NCBI GenBank assembly: GCA_023423275.1
Contig: JAFAFW010000065.1
Coordinates: 8,177-72,176 of the forward strand
Direction: 5' to 3'
Origin: Pseudomonadota bacterium
GTDB taxonomy: Bacteria; Pseudomonadota; Alphaproteobacteria; Rhizobiales; Hyphomicrobiaceae
Length of the DNA stretch: 64,000 nucleotides
Shown here piece after piece: positions 41,371 to 49,559 of this stretch (position 1 is the first letter of the stretch; every line of letters begins with the position of its first letter). The notes beneath the pieces were generated by a model, which did no database searches, was not told the DNA's origin, and saw nothing but the letters and a program-made list of their open reading frames with translations. A program made the translations under genes and the position numbers.

Positions 41371-42351
41371 TCAGATAGGCAACTCGACGCCCGCGTTAGC
41401 TTTCGTGGCGCGTTCGTAAAGCGCGAGCGCGGTGGCGACGTCCTCCAGCGCGAGGCCGAGATTGATGCAGCCGATGCGTTGATCCGGGGATGTGCGGATG
41501 GTGCGCGTTCCAGCGACGACCGGCGCTAGTTCCTCGATCGTCGACGGCACGGTGACGAAATAGCCGTCCGGCTTGGAATGTTCGAGTTGCGCGACATCGT
41601 CGGTTACAAGAGCGTCGAGCTTTCCGAGTTCGTGCGGCTTCCAATAACAGTCGTAGTCGATGGTCACAGCCACCGCGCCGGGGGCAAGCCAGCTGGCCTC
41701 GGCGATGCGAGCACCGTCCGGAATGATCGGACCGGCAGTGACGGCAACATCGGCACCTGCGAATGCTGCTTTGGCGTCGTTACAGACGGTGACATCCGCT
41801 CCGAACTGTTGCCTCGCGTCAGCGGCGAATTTCTCGGCAGCTGTGCGACTGATGTCGTAAGCGCGCACTGTGTTCAGGCGCGGGAATACGGCGTGCAATG
41901 CTTCGAGATGCCGGCGTGCCTGCAGTCCGCAACCGACGATGCCGAATGTCTGGGCAGGTTTGGCGGCGAGGCTGCGGGCGGCGACGGCCGATGCCGCAGC
42001 CGTGCGCATTTCCGTGATCCAGGTCGAATCCATGATGGCGAGCGGCAATCCCGTCATCATGCTGTTCAGAATGTATTGCCCGGTGATGTAGGGCTGGCCC
42101 TGCGCGGCGTTATCGGGTGATCCGCTCTGCCATTTGCAGCCCGTCGCGCTGATGCCGGGAATAGCCGAACTCATGGCCGAGAAGAAACGGCGCGGCGAGG
42201 CCGGTATCCAATGCTTGGCGGGCATCATCGTGCGGCCCGCCGCCTTCTCGCGCAGCGCTAGCTCGACAGCGGCGATGACTTCCACCATCGGCATGCCGAG
42301 ACCGGCGACGTCGGCGCGAGAGAGGTAGCGCAGCTTATGCGGACTGGTCAT
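41371..42351 (-). CDS. Ornithine cyclodeaminase/mu-crystallin family protein
   Basis: 326 residues. Family core: FFSAMSSAIPGISATGCKWQSG, the Rossmann motif FGIVGCGLQARRHLEALH, and DALVTDDVAQLEHSK. Members include ornithine cyclodeaminase, alanine dehydrogenase and ketimine or delta1-pyrroline-2-carboxylate reductases, all acting on imines of amino acids with NAD(P)H. Together with a proline-racemase-like protein in the same operon this recalls trans-3-hydroxyproline degradation, but the substrate is not proven. Overlaps the DUF35 gene (ATGA). Confidence 0.88.
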   Translation of the reverse strand: MTSPHKLRYLSRADVAGLGMPMVEVIAAVELALREKAAGRTMMPAKHWIPASPRRFFSAMSSAIPGISATGCKWQSGSPDNAAQGQPYITGQYILNSMMTGLPLAIMDSTWITEMRTAAASAVAARSLAAKPAQTFGIVGCGLQARRHLEALHAVFPRLNTVRAYDISRTAAEKFAADARQQFGADVTVCNDAKAAFAGADVAVTAGPIIPDGARIAEASWLAPGAVAVTIDYDCYWKPHELGKLDALVTDDVAQLEHSKPDGYFVTVPSTIEELAPVVAGTRTIRTSPDQRIGCINLGLALEDVATALALYERATKANAGVELPI

Positions 42352-42758
42352 GATGCTGTACTCGGCTGGAAGATCGGCAGCGGATAACGTTTGGCGACGT
42401 CCGGCGGTGGCAAGGTCACGGCCATGCCGCTGTGCAGCTTGTCGTGGTCGATGTCGATGATGCGCGCGATCAGCGTGGCGCCTTCGGCAACGGCGACTTC
42501 AGCGAGCAGGATTGGCACCTCATCGTTGAAGGCTGGATCGTTGGGACGCCAGATCACCGAAAAGGATACGACTCTGCCTTTGCCGCTGGCAGTAATTTCC
42601 TTGAGTGCTGTTGACCAGCACGACGGACACATGGAACGCGGATAAAAGAAGGTCGAGCCGCATTCCGTGCACGACTGCAGCAGGAGGCGGCCTTCCTTCC
42701 ACGCCGCCAGAAACGCGGCGTTATCGGCATCTTCGCGAGGCTGCGGATATCCGGTCAT
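42348..42758 (-). CDS. Zn-ribbon/OB-fold protein (DUF35), partner of the thiolase-like protein
   Basis: 136 residues. N-terminal rubredoxin-like zinc ribbon with CTECG and CPSC (Cys30, 33, 44, 47), followed by an OB fold (about 60-130; GRVVSFSVIWRP, AEGATLIARIIDI). DUF35 proteins bind acyl-CoA and form complexes with thiolase-like proteins, as in steroid side-chain aldolases. It overlaps the thiolase-like gene by four bases, which supports a complex. Confidence 0.92.
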   Translation of the reverse strand: MTGYPQPREDADNAAFLAAWKEGRLLLQSCTECGSTFFYPRSMCPSCWSTALKEITASGKGRVVSFSVIWRPNDPAFNDEVPILLAEVAVAEGATLIARIIDIDHDKLHSGMAVTLPPPDVAKRYPLPIFQPSTAS

Positions 42759-43909
42759 GGCGCGGTCTCCAGAATGACGGCTGACGACGACAGGCCATGG
42801 CCATAGCCGACCATGCCGTAGCCCGAAACGAGCGCGTGGTGTGTTTTTGCGACCTGGAACGGTCCGGCTTCGCGGCGCATCTGCCGGATCGCTTCGACGA
42901 GGCCGATCATTCCGCCAGCAGCACCGGCCTGTCCGCAGGAAAGCTGGCCACCGTTGGTGTTGAGCGGAAACGAGCCATCATAAGAGAAGGTGTTCTGCGC
43001 GAGGAACTGGCTGACTTCGCCCTTTTTACAGAAACCCAGATCTTCAAGCTGGATCGCGACCATGATCGGATAGTCGTCGTAGGCTTGCATCAGGTCGATA
43101 TCAGCGTGACTGATGCCGGCGTCTGCGAACAGCCGGTCGCGGAACAGCGCCCAGCCACCGGTCAGCGGTGCGATCTCGCCCGCGGGATAATTGTGCTGCT
43201 CGTAGCCGGAGAGTATGCGCACGCCCTTGCCCGTGGGCGCGCGATCGAGCGACGTCACCACCACGCCTTCGGCGCCCGCGCAGGGCAGCACGCAATCGTA
43301 GAGATGGATGGGATCGGCGATGACGCGCGCCGCCATATAATCTTCGATGGTCATCGGGCCGCGCAGTAATGCATTCTCGTTGAGCCGCGCACTGGCGCGT
43401 TGGCCGACGGAAATACGCCCCAGATCCTCCCGTCGTGTGCCGTAGGTCTCCATGTGCTTACGCTGAACGATGCCGAACAGGCCGTTGGCACCACCAAAAC
43501 CGTTGGGCGTGCCATAGTTGATCAGCGCCTTGTTGAAGAAGTCCATCAGCTTGTAATGGCCGGCGACGTCGTAATTATCGCCGGCGAGGCACAGGATGGC
43601 CTTAGCCTGTCCCGCCTCGATCGCGCGCTTGGCGTTGATGACGGAGGCGACCGGCCCCGCGCCGCCTGCCGTGCCGAAATAGCCCCACGAGATGGGTACG
43701 CCAAACTGCTCGGCGAGCGTTACTGCATTGTCAGGCGGCAGCACGAACGAGCACACCGCGATGCCGTCGATGTCAGTCTTTTTCATGCCCGCCGAGTCGA
43801 GCGCCAGCCGCGCCGTCTCGGCCAGCATCGAGATCAGCGTGCGATCCGTCTTCTTTTCGTATTTCGTCTGGCCGTAGCCGACGATGCCAACTTCCGAAGC
43901 CGATCCCAT
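42755..43909 (-). CDS. Thiolase-like protein without the canonical catalytic residues
   Basis: 384 residues with the thiolase fold of the SCP2/Ltp type (GQTKYEKKTDRTLISMLAETARLALDSAG; DLMQAYDDYPIMVAIQLEDLGFC). At the place of the nucleophilic Cys it reads FGTAGGAGP (78-86), and the usual GHP His is Gln327 (NTNGGQLSCGQAGAAGG). Loss of both argues against thiolysis; with its DUF35 partner it may act as an aldolase on a beta-hydroxyacyl-CoA, as Ltp2-DUF35 complexes do, though this is inference. One-base gap to the upstream CoA-transferase gene. Confidence 0.88.
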   Translation of the reverse strand: MGSASEVGIVGYGQTKYEKKTDRTLISMLAETARLALDSAGMKKTDIDGIAVCSFVLPPDNAVTLAEQFGVPISWGYFGTAGGAGPVASVINAKRAIEAGQAKAILCLAGDNYDVAGHYKLMDFFNKALINYGTPNGFGGANGLFGIVQRKHMETYGTRREDLGRISVGQRASARLNENALLRGPMTIEDYMAARVIADPIHLYDCVLPCAGAEGVVVTSLDRAPTGKGVRILSGYEQHNYPAGEIAPLTGGWALFRDRLFADAGISHADIDLMQAYDDYPIMVAIQLEDLGFCKKGEVSQFLAQNTFSYDGSFPLNTNGGQLSCGQAGAAGGMIGLVEAIRQMRREAGPFQVAKTHHALVSGYGMVGYGHGLSSSAVILETAP

Positions 43910-43910
43910 G

Positions 43911-45131
43911 TCAGATCACCTTCTCGTTTTTCAGCCGCTGTATGAGTTCGGGTGCGAGCTTCAGCAGTCCGCTGAACACCTCGTCGTTGTTCTGGCCAAC
44001 CTTGCCACCGGTCCAGCGCACCGTGCCGGGCGTGGCGCTGAGCTGCGGGACGGGAGCTGGCAGGCGGAGTTCGCCGAGATCCTTGTCCATCAAGGTGACG
44101 ATGGCGGCGCGCGCTTTGATATGCGGATCCTCAAGCACATCGGCGATCTCGTTAATCTTGCCGGCGACGACGCCTGCCTTGTCGAGCTTGTCGAGAGCTT
44201 CCGCCGTCGTGTTGGTGCGCATCCAGTCGGCGACAATGATGTCGATGGCATCACGATGCTGCACGCGTGCCGCCATGTTGGCGAACCGCGCATCGGCGCG
44301 CAGATCCATCCGATCCATGGCCTTTAGCAAATTCTCGAAGATGCGCTCCGAGCCGCAACTGATGGCAATGTGGCCACCATCGCTCGTCGCGTAGATGTTG
44401 CGTGGGACATCCTCTTCCATCTGATTTCCGAGCCGGGCCTTGCCTGAGCCGGTCTGGTCGTAGCGGATGACGAGGGATTCAATGATGCGCAGGAAGGGCT
44501 CGTACAGGCTGACGTCAACGATCTGCCCTTTGCCGCTGCGTTGGCGCTCGTGCAACGCGACCATCGCCCCATAGGCGCCAAAGATGCCGGCGAGGTAATC
44601 GCCGAGCGGAAACGCGGAGACCATCGGCCCGCGATCGGCATAACCGGTGAATGAAGAGAGCCCGCTGAAGCCTTCGGCAATGGTCGCGTATCCGCCGCGC
44701 GCCTTGTACGGGCCGGTCTGGCCGTAGCCGGACACCCGCACCCACACCGTGCCCGGAAATTTCTCCAGCAGCTCGTCGGGTGACAGGCCCCAGCGTTCCA
44801 GCGTGCCCGGCTTGAAGTTCTCGATCACGATGTCGGCGCGCGCGATGAGGTCGAGCGCGATATCGCGGCCAGCCGGGTTCGAGATGTCGAGACTGATGAG
44901 CTGCTTGCCGCGCGACATGCTCTTCCACCACAGCGGCTCGTCATTCTTGTGCGGCGGCCATTCCCGCAGCGCGTCGGGCTTGCCGGGTTTCTCGACTTTG
45001 ATGACGTCGGCACCAAAGTCGGCGAGCAGCGTGCCGACGAACGGGCCAGCCAGCATCGAGCCGAGCTCAAGCACGCACACATCCGCCAGCGCGGAGCCAG
45101 GGCCCCGCGCGCCATTCAGGTCTTCAGACAT
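43911..45131 (-). CDS. CaiB/BaiF family CoA-transferase (family III)
   Basis: 406 residues. LELGSMLAGPFVGTLLADFGADVIKVEKPGKPD, LKSPDG-like SLDISNPAGRDIALDLIARADIVIENF, GYGQTGPYKARGGYATIAEGFSG and FPLGDYLAGIFGAYGA with the candidate catalytic Asp. Resembles formyl-CoA/succinyl-CoA-type transferases. One of two in the operon (the other at 38540). Acts in the cytoplasm on an imported or generated carboxylic acid. Confidence 0.93.
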   Translation of the reverse strand: MSEDLNGARGPGSALADVCVLELGSMLAGPFVGTLLADFGADVIKVEKPGKPDALREWPPHKNDEPLWWKSMSRGKQLISLDISNPAGRDIALDLIARADIVIENFKPGTLERWGLSPDELLEKFPGTVWVRVSGYGQTGPYKARGGYATIAEGFSGLSSFTGYADRGPMVSAFPLGDYLAGIFGAYGAMVALHERQRSGKGQIVDVSLYEPFLRIIESLVIRYDQTGSGKARLGNQMEEDVPRNIYATSDGGHIAISCGSERIFENLLKAMDRMDLRADARFANMAARVQHRDAIDIIVADWMRTNTTAEALDKLDKAGVVAGKINEIADVLEDPHIKARAAIVTLMDKDLGELRLPAPVPQLSATPGTVRWTGGKVGQNNDEVFSGLLKLAPELIQRLKNEKVI

Positions 45132-45158
45132 GGACTGTCTCTCTAAACGAGTATCTTG

Positions 45159-46163
45159 TTAGATCCGGAAGCCATGAGCCTGCGGATCATCCGGATCGAT
45201 CACGAACTGATGGAAGCCGGTGAGATAGGCCGTGCCGCTGATTTCCGGCACCCACGCATCGAACTCGCCGACCTTCAGTTTCGACAACATGCGGCCGCCG
45301 AACACGGAACCGGTGATGCCTTCGGAGATGATCGACTCGTCTTCCTTCATGAGGCCGCGGCTGATCATGATGGGCATCATGTGCGATGTCCCGGTGCCAC
45401 CCGGAGAGCGATCGAACGAGCCGTCGCAGAACACGTGAATGTTCTTATAGAGGGCGCCCGGCGCGCGGCCTGGTCCCCAGATAGTGACGAGATCGACGCT
45501 CTTGATGTGAGCGGTCGTCGGATGCTGGACCTTGACTTGCTCGTTGACCGCGTGGCGGATCGCCAGACCGGCCTTGACCAGTTTTTCGACGTTTTCTGGG
45601 CCGACTTCGATGCCGAGCGACTCGCCTTGAACACCAGCGAAGAAGCTGCCGCCAAACGAAATATCGACAGGCACGACACCGTATCCGGGCACGTTCACTT
45701 CAATGTCGCGCTTGTAGAGGAAGGACGGCACGTTGACGATGGCGGTACGCTTGGCGCGGCCGTTCTCGACAGTGACGTGCGCTTCGACCAATCCGGCTGG
45801 CATGTCGATCTTGATCTTGGTCAGCGGCTCTTCGACCTTGACCAATCCGGCCTCTACGCAAACGAAGCCGATGCCGATGGTGCCGTGACCGCACATATTG
45901 AGATAGCTGCCGTCATGGTCGACCCAGATGATGCCGAAGTCCACTTCCGGACGCGTTGCTGGCGCCATCACGCAGCCGAACATGCCGCGATGCCCCCGCG
46001 GCTCGCACATCAGCGCCGAGCGCAGATGGTCGAAATTGTTCTTCATGTAGTCACGCTGTTCGAGCAGCGTTTTGCCCTTCAGCGGAATGCCGCTGACGAT
46101 CAGCCGCGTCGCCTCGCCGCCGGTGTGCGAGTCGATCGTCGTAATGACATGTCTGGACCGCAT
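45159..46163 (-). CDS. Proline racemase superfamily protein, Cys/Gly type
   Basis: 334 residues, closer to the classical family than the copy at 32560 (IDSHTGGEATRLIVSGIP, EPRGHRGMFG, NVPSFLY). First base Cys91 is present (NMCGHGTI), but the second position is Gly255 (DRSPGGTGTS), where racemases and epimerases have Cys and trans-3-hydroxyproline dehydratases Thr. Two-base racemisation is thus unlikely; a one-base elimination is conceivable. ATG at 46163 with GGAACAGG upstream. Between the permease and CoA-transferase genes of the operon. Confidence 0.88.
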   Translation of the reverse strand: MRSRHVITTIDSHTGGEATRLIVSGIPLKGKTLLEQRDYMKNNFDHLRSALMCEPRGHRGMFGCVMAPATRPEVDFGIIWVDHDGSYLNMCGHGTIGIGFVCVEAGLVKVEEPLTKIKIDMPAGLVEAHVTVENGRAKRTAIVNVPSFLYKRDIEVNVPGYGVVPVDISFGGSFFAGVQGESLGIEVGPENVEKLVKAGLAIRHAVNEQVKVQHPTTAHIKSVDLVTIWGPGRAPGALYKNIHVFCDGSFDRSPGGTGTSHMMPIMISRGLMKEDESIISEGITGSVFGGRMLSKLKVGEFDAWVPEISGTAYLTGFHQFVIDPDDPQAHGFRI

Positions 46164-46178
46164 GGTTCCTGTTCCTTC

Positions 46179-47000
46179 TTAAGTTCGATTGATGGCTGCC
46201 CGCTCGATGCCGATCGTACGGTCGAGCAGGATGACGACGATGACGGCGACATAGACCGTCGTCGCGGAGACGGCGGCGATCATGGGGTCGACGTTGTATT
46301 GGATGTAGTTGAACAGCTTGACGGGGATCGGCATCAGGCTGGCGGTTGTGTTGAAGATGCTGATCTCCACATTGATCCACGACATGATCAGGGCGAACAG
46401 CGACCCTGCGAACACGCCGGGCTTGATGAGCGGCAGTGTGATCAGGCGGAAGGTCTCGAAACGCGACGCGCCGAGATCAAGCGCGGCTTCCTCCAGCGCA
46501 AGATTGAAACGCGCCAGCGACGTCAGCGTCGTGCGGATGATGTAAGGAATGATCAGCACCACATGGCCGACAAACAGCGCCCAGAACGTGCGCGCGATTC
46601 CGACGCTGGTTGCGAACTGCAGTAGCGCAGCTCCGATCACGATCGGCGGCAGGATGAGTGGTGACAAGAATATGGCCGAGATGACATTCGATCCGGGCAG
46701 GTCTGAGCGCGCAAGCACCAAGGCAACCGGCACTCCAAGCACGACGGCGGTGAATGTCGCGCTGAGGGCGAGCATCGCGCTCAGTCCGAGCGACTGAAGG
46801 TACGACGCATCACCCAGGAATTTCGTATACCAGTTGAGTGTGAACCCCTCCGGCGGGAATTTCAAAAATTCCGTCGTCGTGAAGGACGTACCGACGATGA
46901 TTGACAGCGGCAGCAGGAGATAGACGACGATCACCCAGGCGAGCAGCGTCAGGGCTAGGCGCCCGATGCGTTCGGATGGACCCATGGCCCAGGTGCTCAT
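46179..47000 (-). CDS. ABC transporter permease, PotC-like
   Basis: 273 residues with six membrane segments; PotC/YdcV type (VVYLLLPLSIIVGTSFTTTEFLKFPPEGFTLNWY, EAALDLGASRFETFRLITLPLIKPGVFAGSLFALIMSWINVEISIF). The EAA loop (EEAALDLGA) contacts the ATPase. ATG at 47000 overlaps the end of the PotB-like gene. Part of the polyamine-type importer of the 14-gene operon. Confidence 0.93.
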   Translation of the reverse strand: MSTWAMGPSERIGRLALTLLAWVIVVYLLLPLSIIVGTSFTTTEFLKFPPEGFTLNWYTKFLGDASYLQSLGLSAMLALSATFTAVVLGVPVALVLARSDLPGSNVISAIFLSPLILPPIVIGAALLQFATSVGIARTFWALFVGHVVLIIPYIIRTTLTSLARFNLALEEAALDLGASRFETFRLITLPLIKPGVFAGSLFALIMSWINVEISIFNTTASLMPIPVKLFNYIQYNVDPMIAAVSATTVYVAVIVVILLDRTIGIERAAINRT

Positions 47001-47839
47001 GATGTCACCTGCTGACGCCGGTTGGCTCCGATCAGAGAAACGCTGACCAGAATGATGGTCGTCACGAGCAGAACCACTGCGAGTGCGCCGCCGAAGTGGA
47101 AGTCGAGAATTGAAGCGTACTGCTGGAAAATGAGGATGGAGGTCGTGTTCTGCCGTCCGCCGCTCAGGATGCTCGGCGTAACGTAGGCGCTGACGGAGAG
47201 TGTGAATACGATCAGCGCGCCGGCAATGACACCGGGCATGCTGAGCGGAAACGTGACACGCCAGAACGCGCTCCACGCACCCCCGCCGAGATCGCGGGCG
47301 GCTTCTTCCAGCGAACGGTCGATGTTCTGCAGCACGCTGGCGATAGTCAACACCATGAACGGCACCATGATGTAGGTGAGACCGATCACGATGCTGGTTT
47401 CGCCATAGAGGAGTGGGATCGGGCGCTCGGTGATGCCGGTTGCAACCAGGGCATCATTGACGAGACCGCGGCGGCCCAGCAGTACGATCCAGCCGAAGGC
47501 GCGGACGATGTTGCTCGTGAAGAGCGGCGTCACCACTATGATGTAAAGCAGGCTGCGCAACAGCCTGCTGTCCACCATGCGCACGATGAAATAGGCCAGC
47601 GGATAGCCGATCAGGAACGCAGCAATCGTCACCCACAGTGACAGTCTGAACGTAATAAGCAGGACTTCCCAATAAAACGGATCGCCGATGGCCTTGCGAT
47701 AGTGGGCCAGCGTCCAGGCTCCTTCTGGAGTCCTGAGACTGTCCAGAACGACAATGGCGAACGGCACGAAGAAGAACGCGACAATGAACGCGATCGGCAG
47801 GCCGATCAGAACAAGCGCCCATTCTCGCGTAATCCGCAT
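46997..47839 (-). CDS. ABC transporter permease, PotB-like
   Basis: 280 residues, six membrane segments, EAA loop LEEAARDLGGGAWSAFWRVTFPLSMPGVIAGALIVF and the PotB-type SAYVTPSILSGG. Forms the channel with the PotC-like protein. One base separates it from the DUF4387 gene, so enzyme and transporter genes are interleaved in one operon. Confidence 0.93.
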   Translation of the reverse strand: MRITREWALVLIGLPIAFIVAFFFVPFAIVVLDSLRTPEGAWTLAHYRKAIGDPFYWEVLLITFRLSLWVTIAAFLIGYPLAYFIVRMVDSRLLRSLLYIIVVTPLFTSNIVRAFGWIVLLGRRGLVNDALVATGITERPIPLLYGETSIVIGLTYIMVPFMVLTIASVLQNIDRSLEEAARDLGGGAWSAFWRVTFPLSMPGVIAGALIVFTLSVSAYVTPSILSGGRQNTTSILIFQQYASILDFHFGGALAVVLLVTTIILVSVSLIGANRRQQVTS

Positions 47840-47840
47840 G

Positions 47841-48176
47841 TCAGGCGTCCTTCAGGGAAACGGTGAGGTCAAGCAGCGGTGCGTGCTGCTGGCAGCCGTA
47901 GACGTCGGACTCGCCGAATGCGCTCTGCGTCAGGGGCCGGCGCAGCGTCGCCTTGATGGCGTTCGCCATGTCGACATCGAAGAATGACGTCACATCCTCG
48001 ACCGGGATGCCGAAGGCCTTTGCGACGCTTTCACGCGTAATGGAGCCACTGTCGCGGACCTGCGCATAGCGCTTCGGGTCCTTGAACATGATGTCGAACG
48101 TGATCCGGTAGGGACCCGCGTTCTTGCTGCGGATGATGTCGGCAATCTCCGACAGCGCGACCTGACGTACCGCCAT
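47841..48176 (-). CDS. DUF4387 protein
   Basis: 111 residues: IADIIRSKNAGPYRITFDIMFKDPKRYAQVRDSG and IPVEDVTSFFDVDMANAIKATLRRP. This small domain is typically encoded next to, or fused to, AtuA-like (DUF1446) proteins, as here with a one-base gap, so the two probably form a complex. Catalytic role unknown. Confidence 0.88.
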   Translation of the reverse strand: MAVRQVALSEIADIIRSKNAGPYRITFDIMFKDPKRYAQVRDSGSITRESVAKAFGIPVEDVTSFFDVDMANAIKATLRRPLTQSAFGESDVYGCQQHAPLLDLTVSLKDA

Positions 48177-48177
48177 A

Positions 48178-49527
48178 TCAGATCTTCTCCATGTGTACGG
48201 GGAACAGCTCGGTCGGGGATTTCGCTTTCATCAGGTGATAGATCGAGAACTCGTAGACCGGCCCGGCATCGAGTTCCGACGGCGAATAGAGAAACGCCAG
48301 ATTGCCCGATGTGTTGAAGATGCCGGGATAGTGCATGTGCAGCAGCGTGCCGCTGAGGTGATGGCATGCGGCGTGCGCCAACTCCTGGCTCGGTGCCACC
48401 ACGTCCATAACGATGCCAAGTTCGTGCGACAGCGCATTGCGCTGCGGTTCGAGCTTTTGCATCACGCCGTTGCGGCCGTGGACGTGGAACGTGATCCGCA
48501 CCGGTTCGGGGGCGAAGTAGGCCAGCGTTTTTTCGCGTGCTGTTTCGAGAAGCTCCTCGATACGCGAGACCATCGTCGGACAGCGTACGCCGGCGATGCA
48601 GATGGTTCGGAAGCCGATAGTGCGGGCTCCTTCCAGTTTGACGTAGAAGTCGTCCGTCGCCTGGATGCGCGCGCCTTCGACACGGACCTGACGGTCGCTG
48701 ATCTCAGCGAATCTGGCTTTCGACAGGTCAAGTTGATGACCTGGTCCGGCATGCGTGTACGGATTTTCTCGTTCATACAACGAATGCGCGGCAACCGATT
48801 TGATCGAGGCCCGCCGATCCAGAGAGCCCGGTTCCAGAATGAAATGATCGTCCGCAACGGTTCCCAGCATGACGTCCATCGCGAACGGCTCGGCCGAGAA
48901 CGCGCCGCACTCCAGGATCTTGCCCATATGGATGGCAAGGCCGTGATCGGCACCTCTCCAGATCGGGTAGGCAGCGATCGCGCAGTCGTCGCAGGAGCGA
49001 CCGGCGATGATGACATCGGCGCCTTTATCGAGCGCTTCACAGATCGGTTCGTGACCCATCTGCGCGACGACGGATACGGCTTCGTCAACGTCTTTCTCGG
49101 TCAGATCGAAGCCTGCCTCGAAATCCTTAATCTCGCCAGCCTTGAAGCCGCTTTTCATTTTGTCCTTGGTGATGTCGGCATAGATCCAGGCGAGATTGAA
49201 GGACAGTTTGTTTTCGCGCGCGATTTCACGGACGATGTCGACTGTCCAGTCGACCTGCACTCCCGAACCAGCGCCGCCCGCACTGCCGACGATCACCGGG
49301 ATGCCGGCGGCACGGCCCGCCGTGATGAGCTGCGCCAGCTCTTTCTTGATCGAGTGACGGGATACGAGCGGCTCGCCGGAGCCGAGATAGTGAGGCCCTG
49401 GGTCTGTCGATCCTGCATCGACGGCGATGACTGAAGGATTGAGCGACATACCGCGGGCCAGTGCGGCTTCGCCAAATCCATAGCCGAGGGTTCCTGTTGG
49501 CGTGAGAACTGTGATCGGGGTCGGCAC
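48178..49527 (-). CDS. AtuA-like (DUF1446) acyclic terpene utilisation family protein
   Basis: 449 residues. Core motifs: VIAVDAGSTDPGPHYLGSG, GIPVIVGSAGGAGSGVQVDW, ADVIIAGRSCDDCAIAAYP, and HLSGTLLHMHYPG near the C-terminus. AtuA belongs to citronellol/geraniol degradation, but many homologues occur with DUF4387 in unrelated catabolic clusters; its reaction is not established. GTG at 49527 with GAGGAAC upstream. Located between ATPase and DUF4387 genes of the importer operon. Confidence 0.87.
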   Translation of the reverse strand: MPTPITVLTPTGTLGYGFGEAALARGMSLNPSVIAVDAGSTDPGPHYLGSGEPLVSRHSIKKELAQLITAGRAAGIPVIVGSAGGAGSGVQVDWTVDIVREIARENKLSFNLAWIYADITKDKMKSGFKAGEIKDFEAGFDLTEKDVDEAVSVVAQMGHEPICEALDKGADVIIAGRSCDDCAIAAYPIWRGADHGLAIHMGKILECGAFSAEPFAMDVMLGTVADDHFILEPGSLDRRASIKSVAAHSLYERENPYTHAGPGHQLDLSKARFAEISDRQVRVEGARIQATDDFYVKLEGARTIGFRTICIAGVRCPTMVSRIEELLETAREKTLAYFAPEPVRITFHVHGRNGVMQKLEPQRNALSHELGIVMDVVAPSQELAHAACHHLSGTLLHMHYPGIFNTSGNLAFLYSPSELDAGPVYEFSIYHLMKAKSPTELFPVHMEKI

Positions 49528-49559
49528 AGCGATGTTCCTCGCGAAATACCTACGAAGCC

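Noticed and set aside
45156..46625. A 489-codon plus-strand frame
   Set aside because: Antisense to the racemase-like and permease genes; His/Asp-rich shadow composition.
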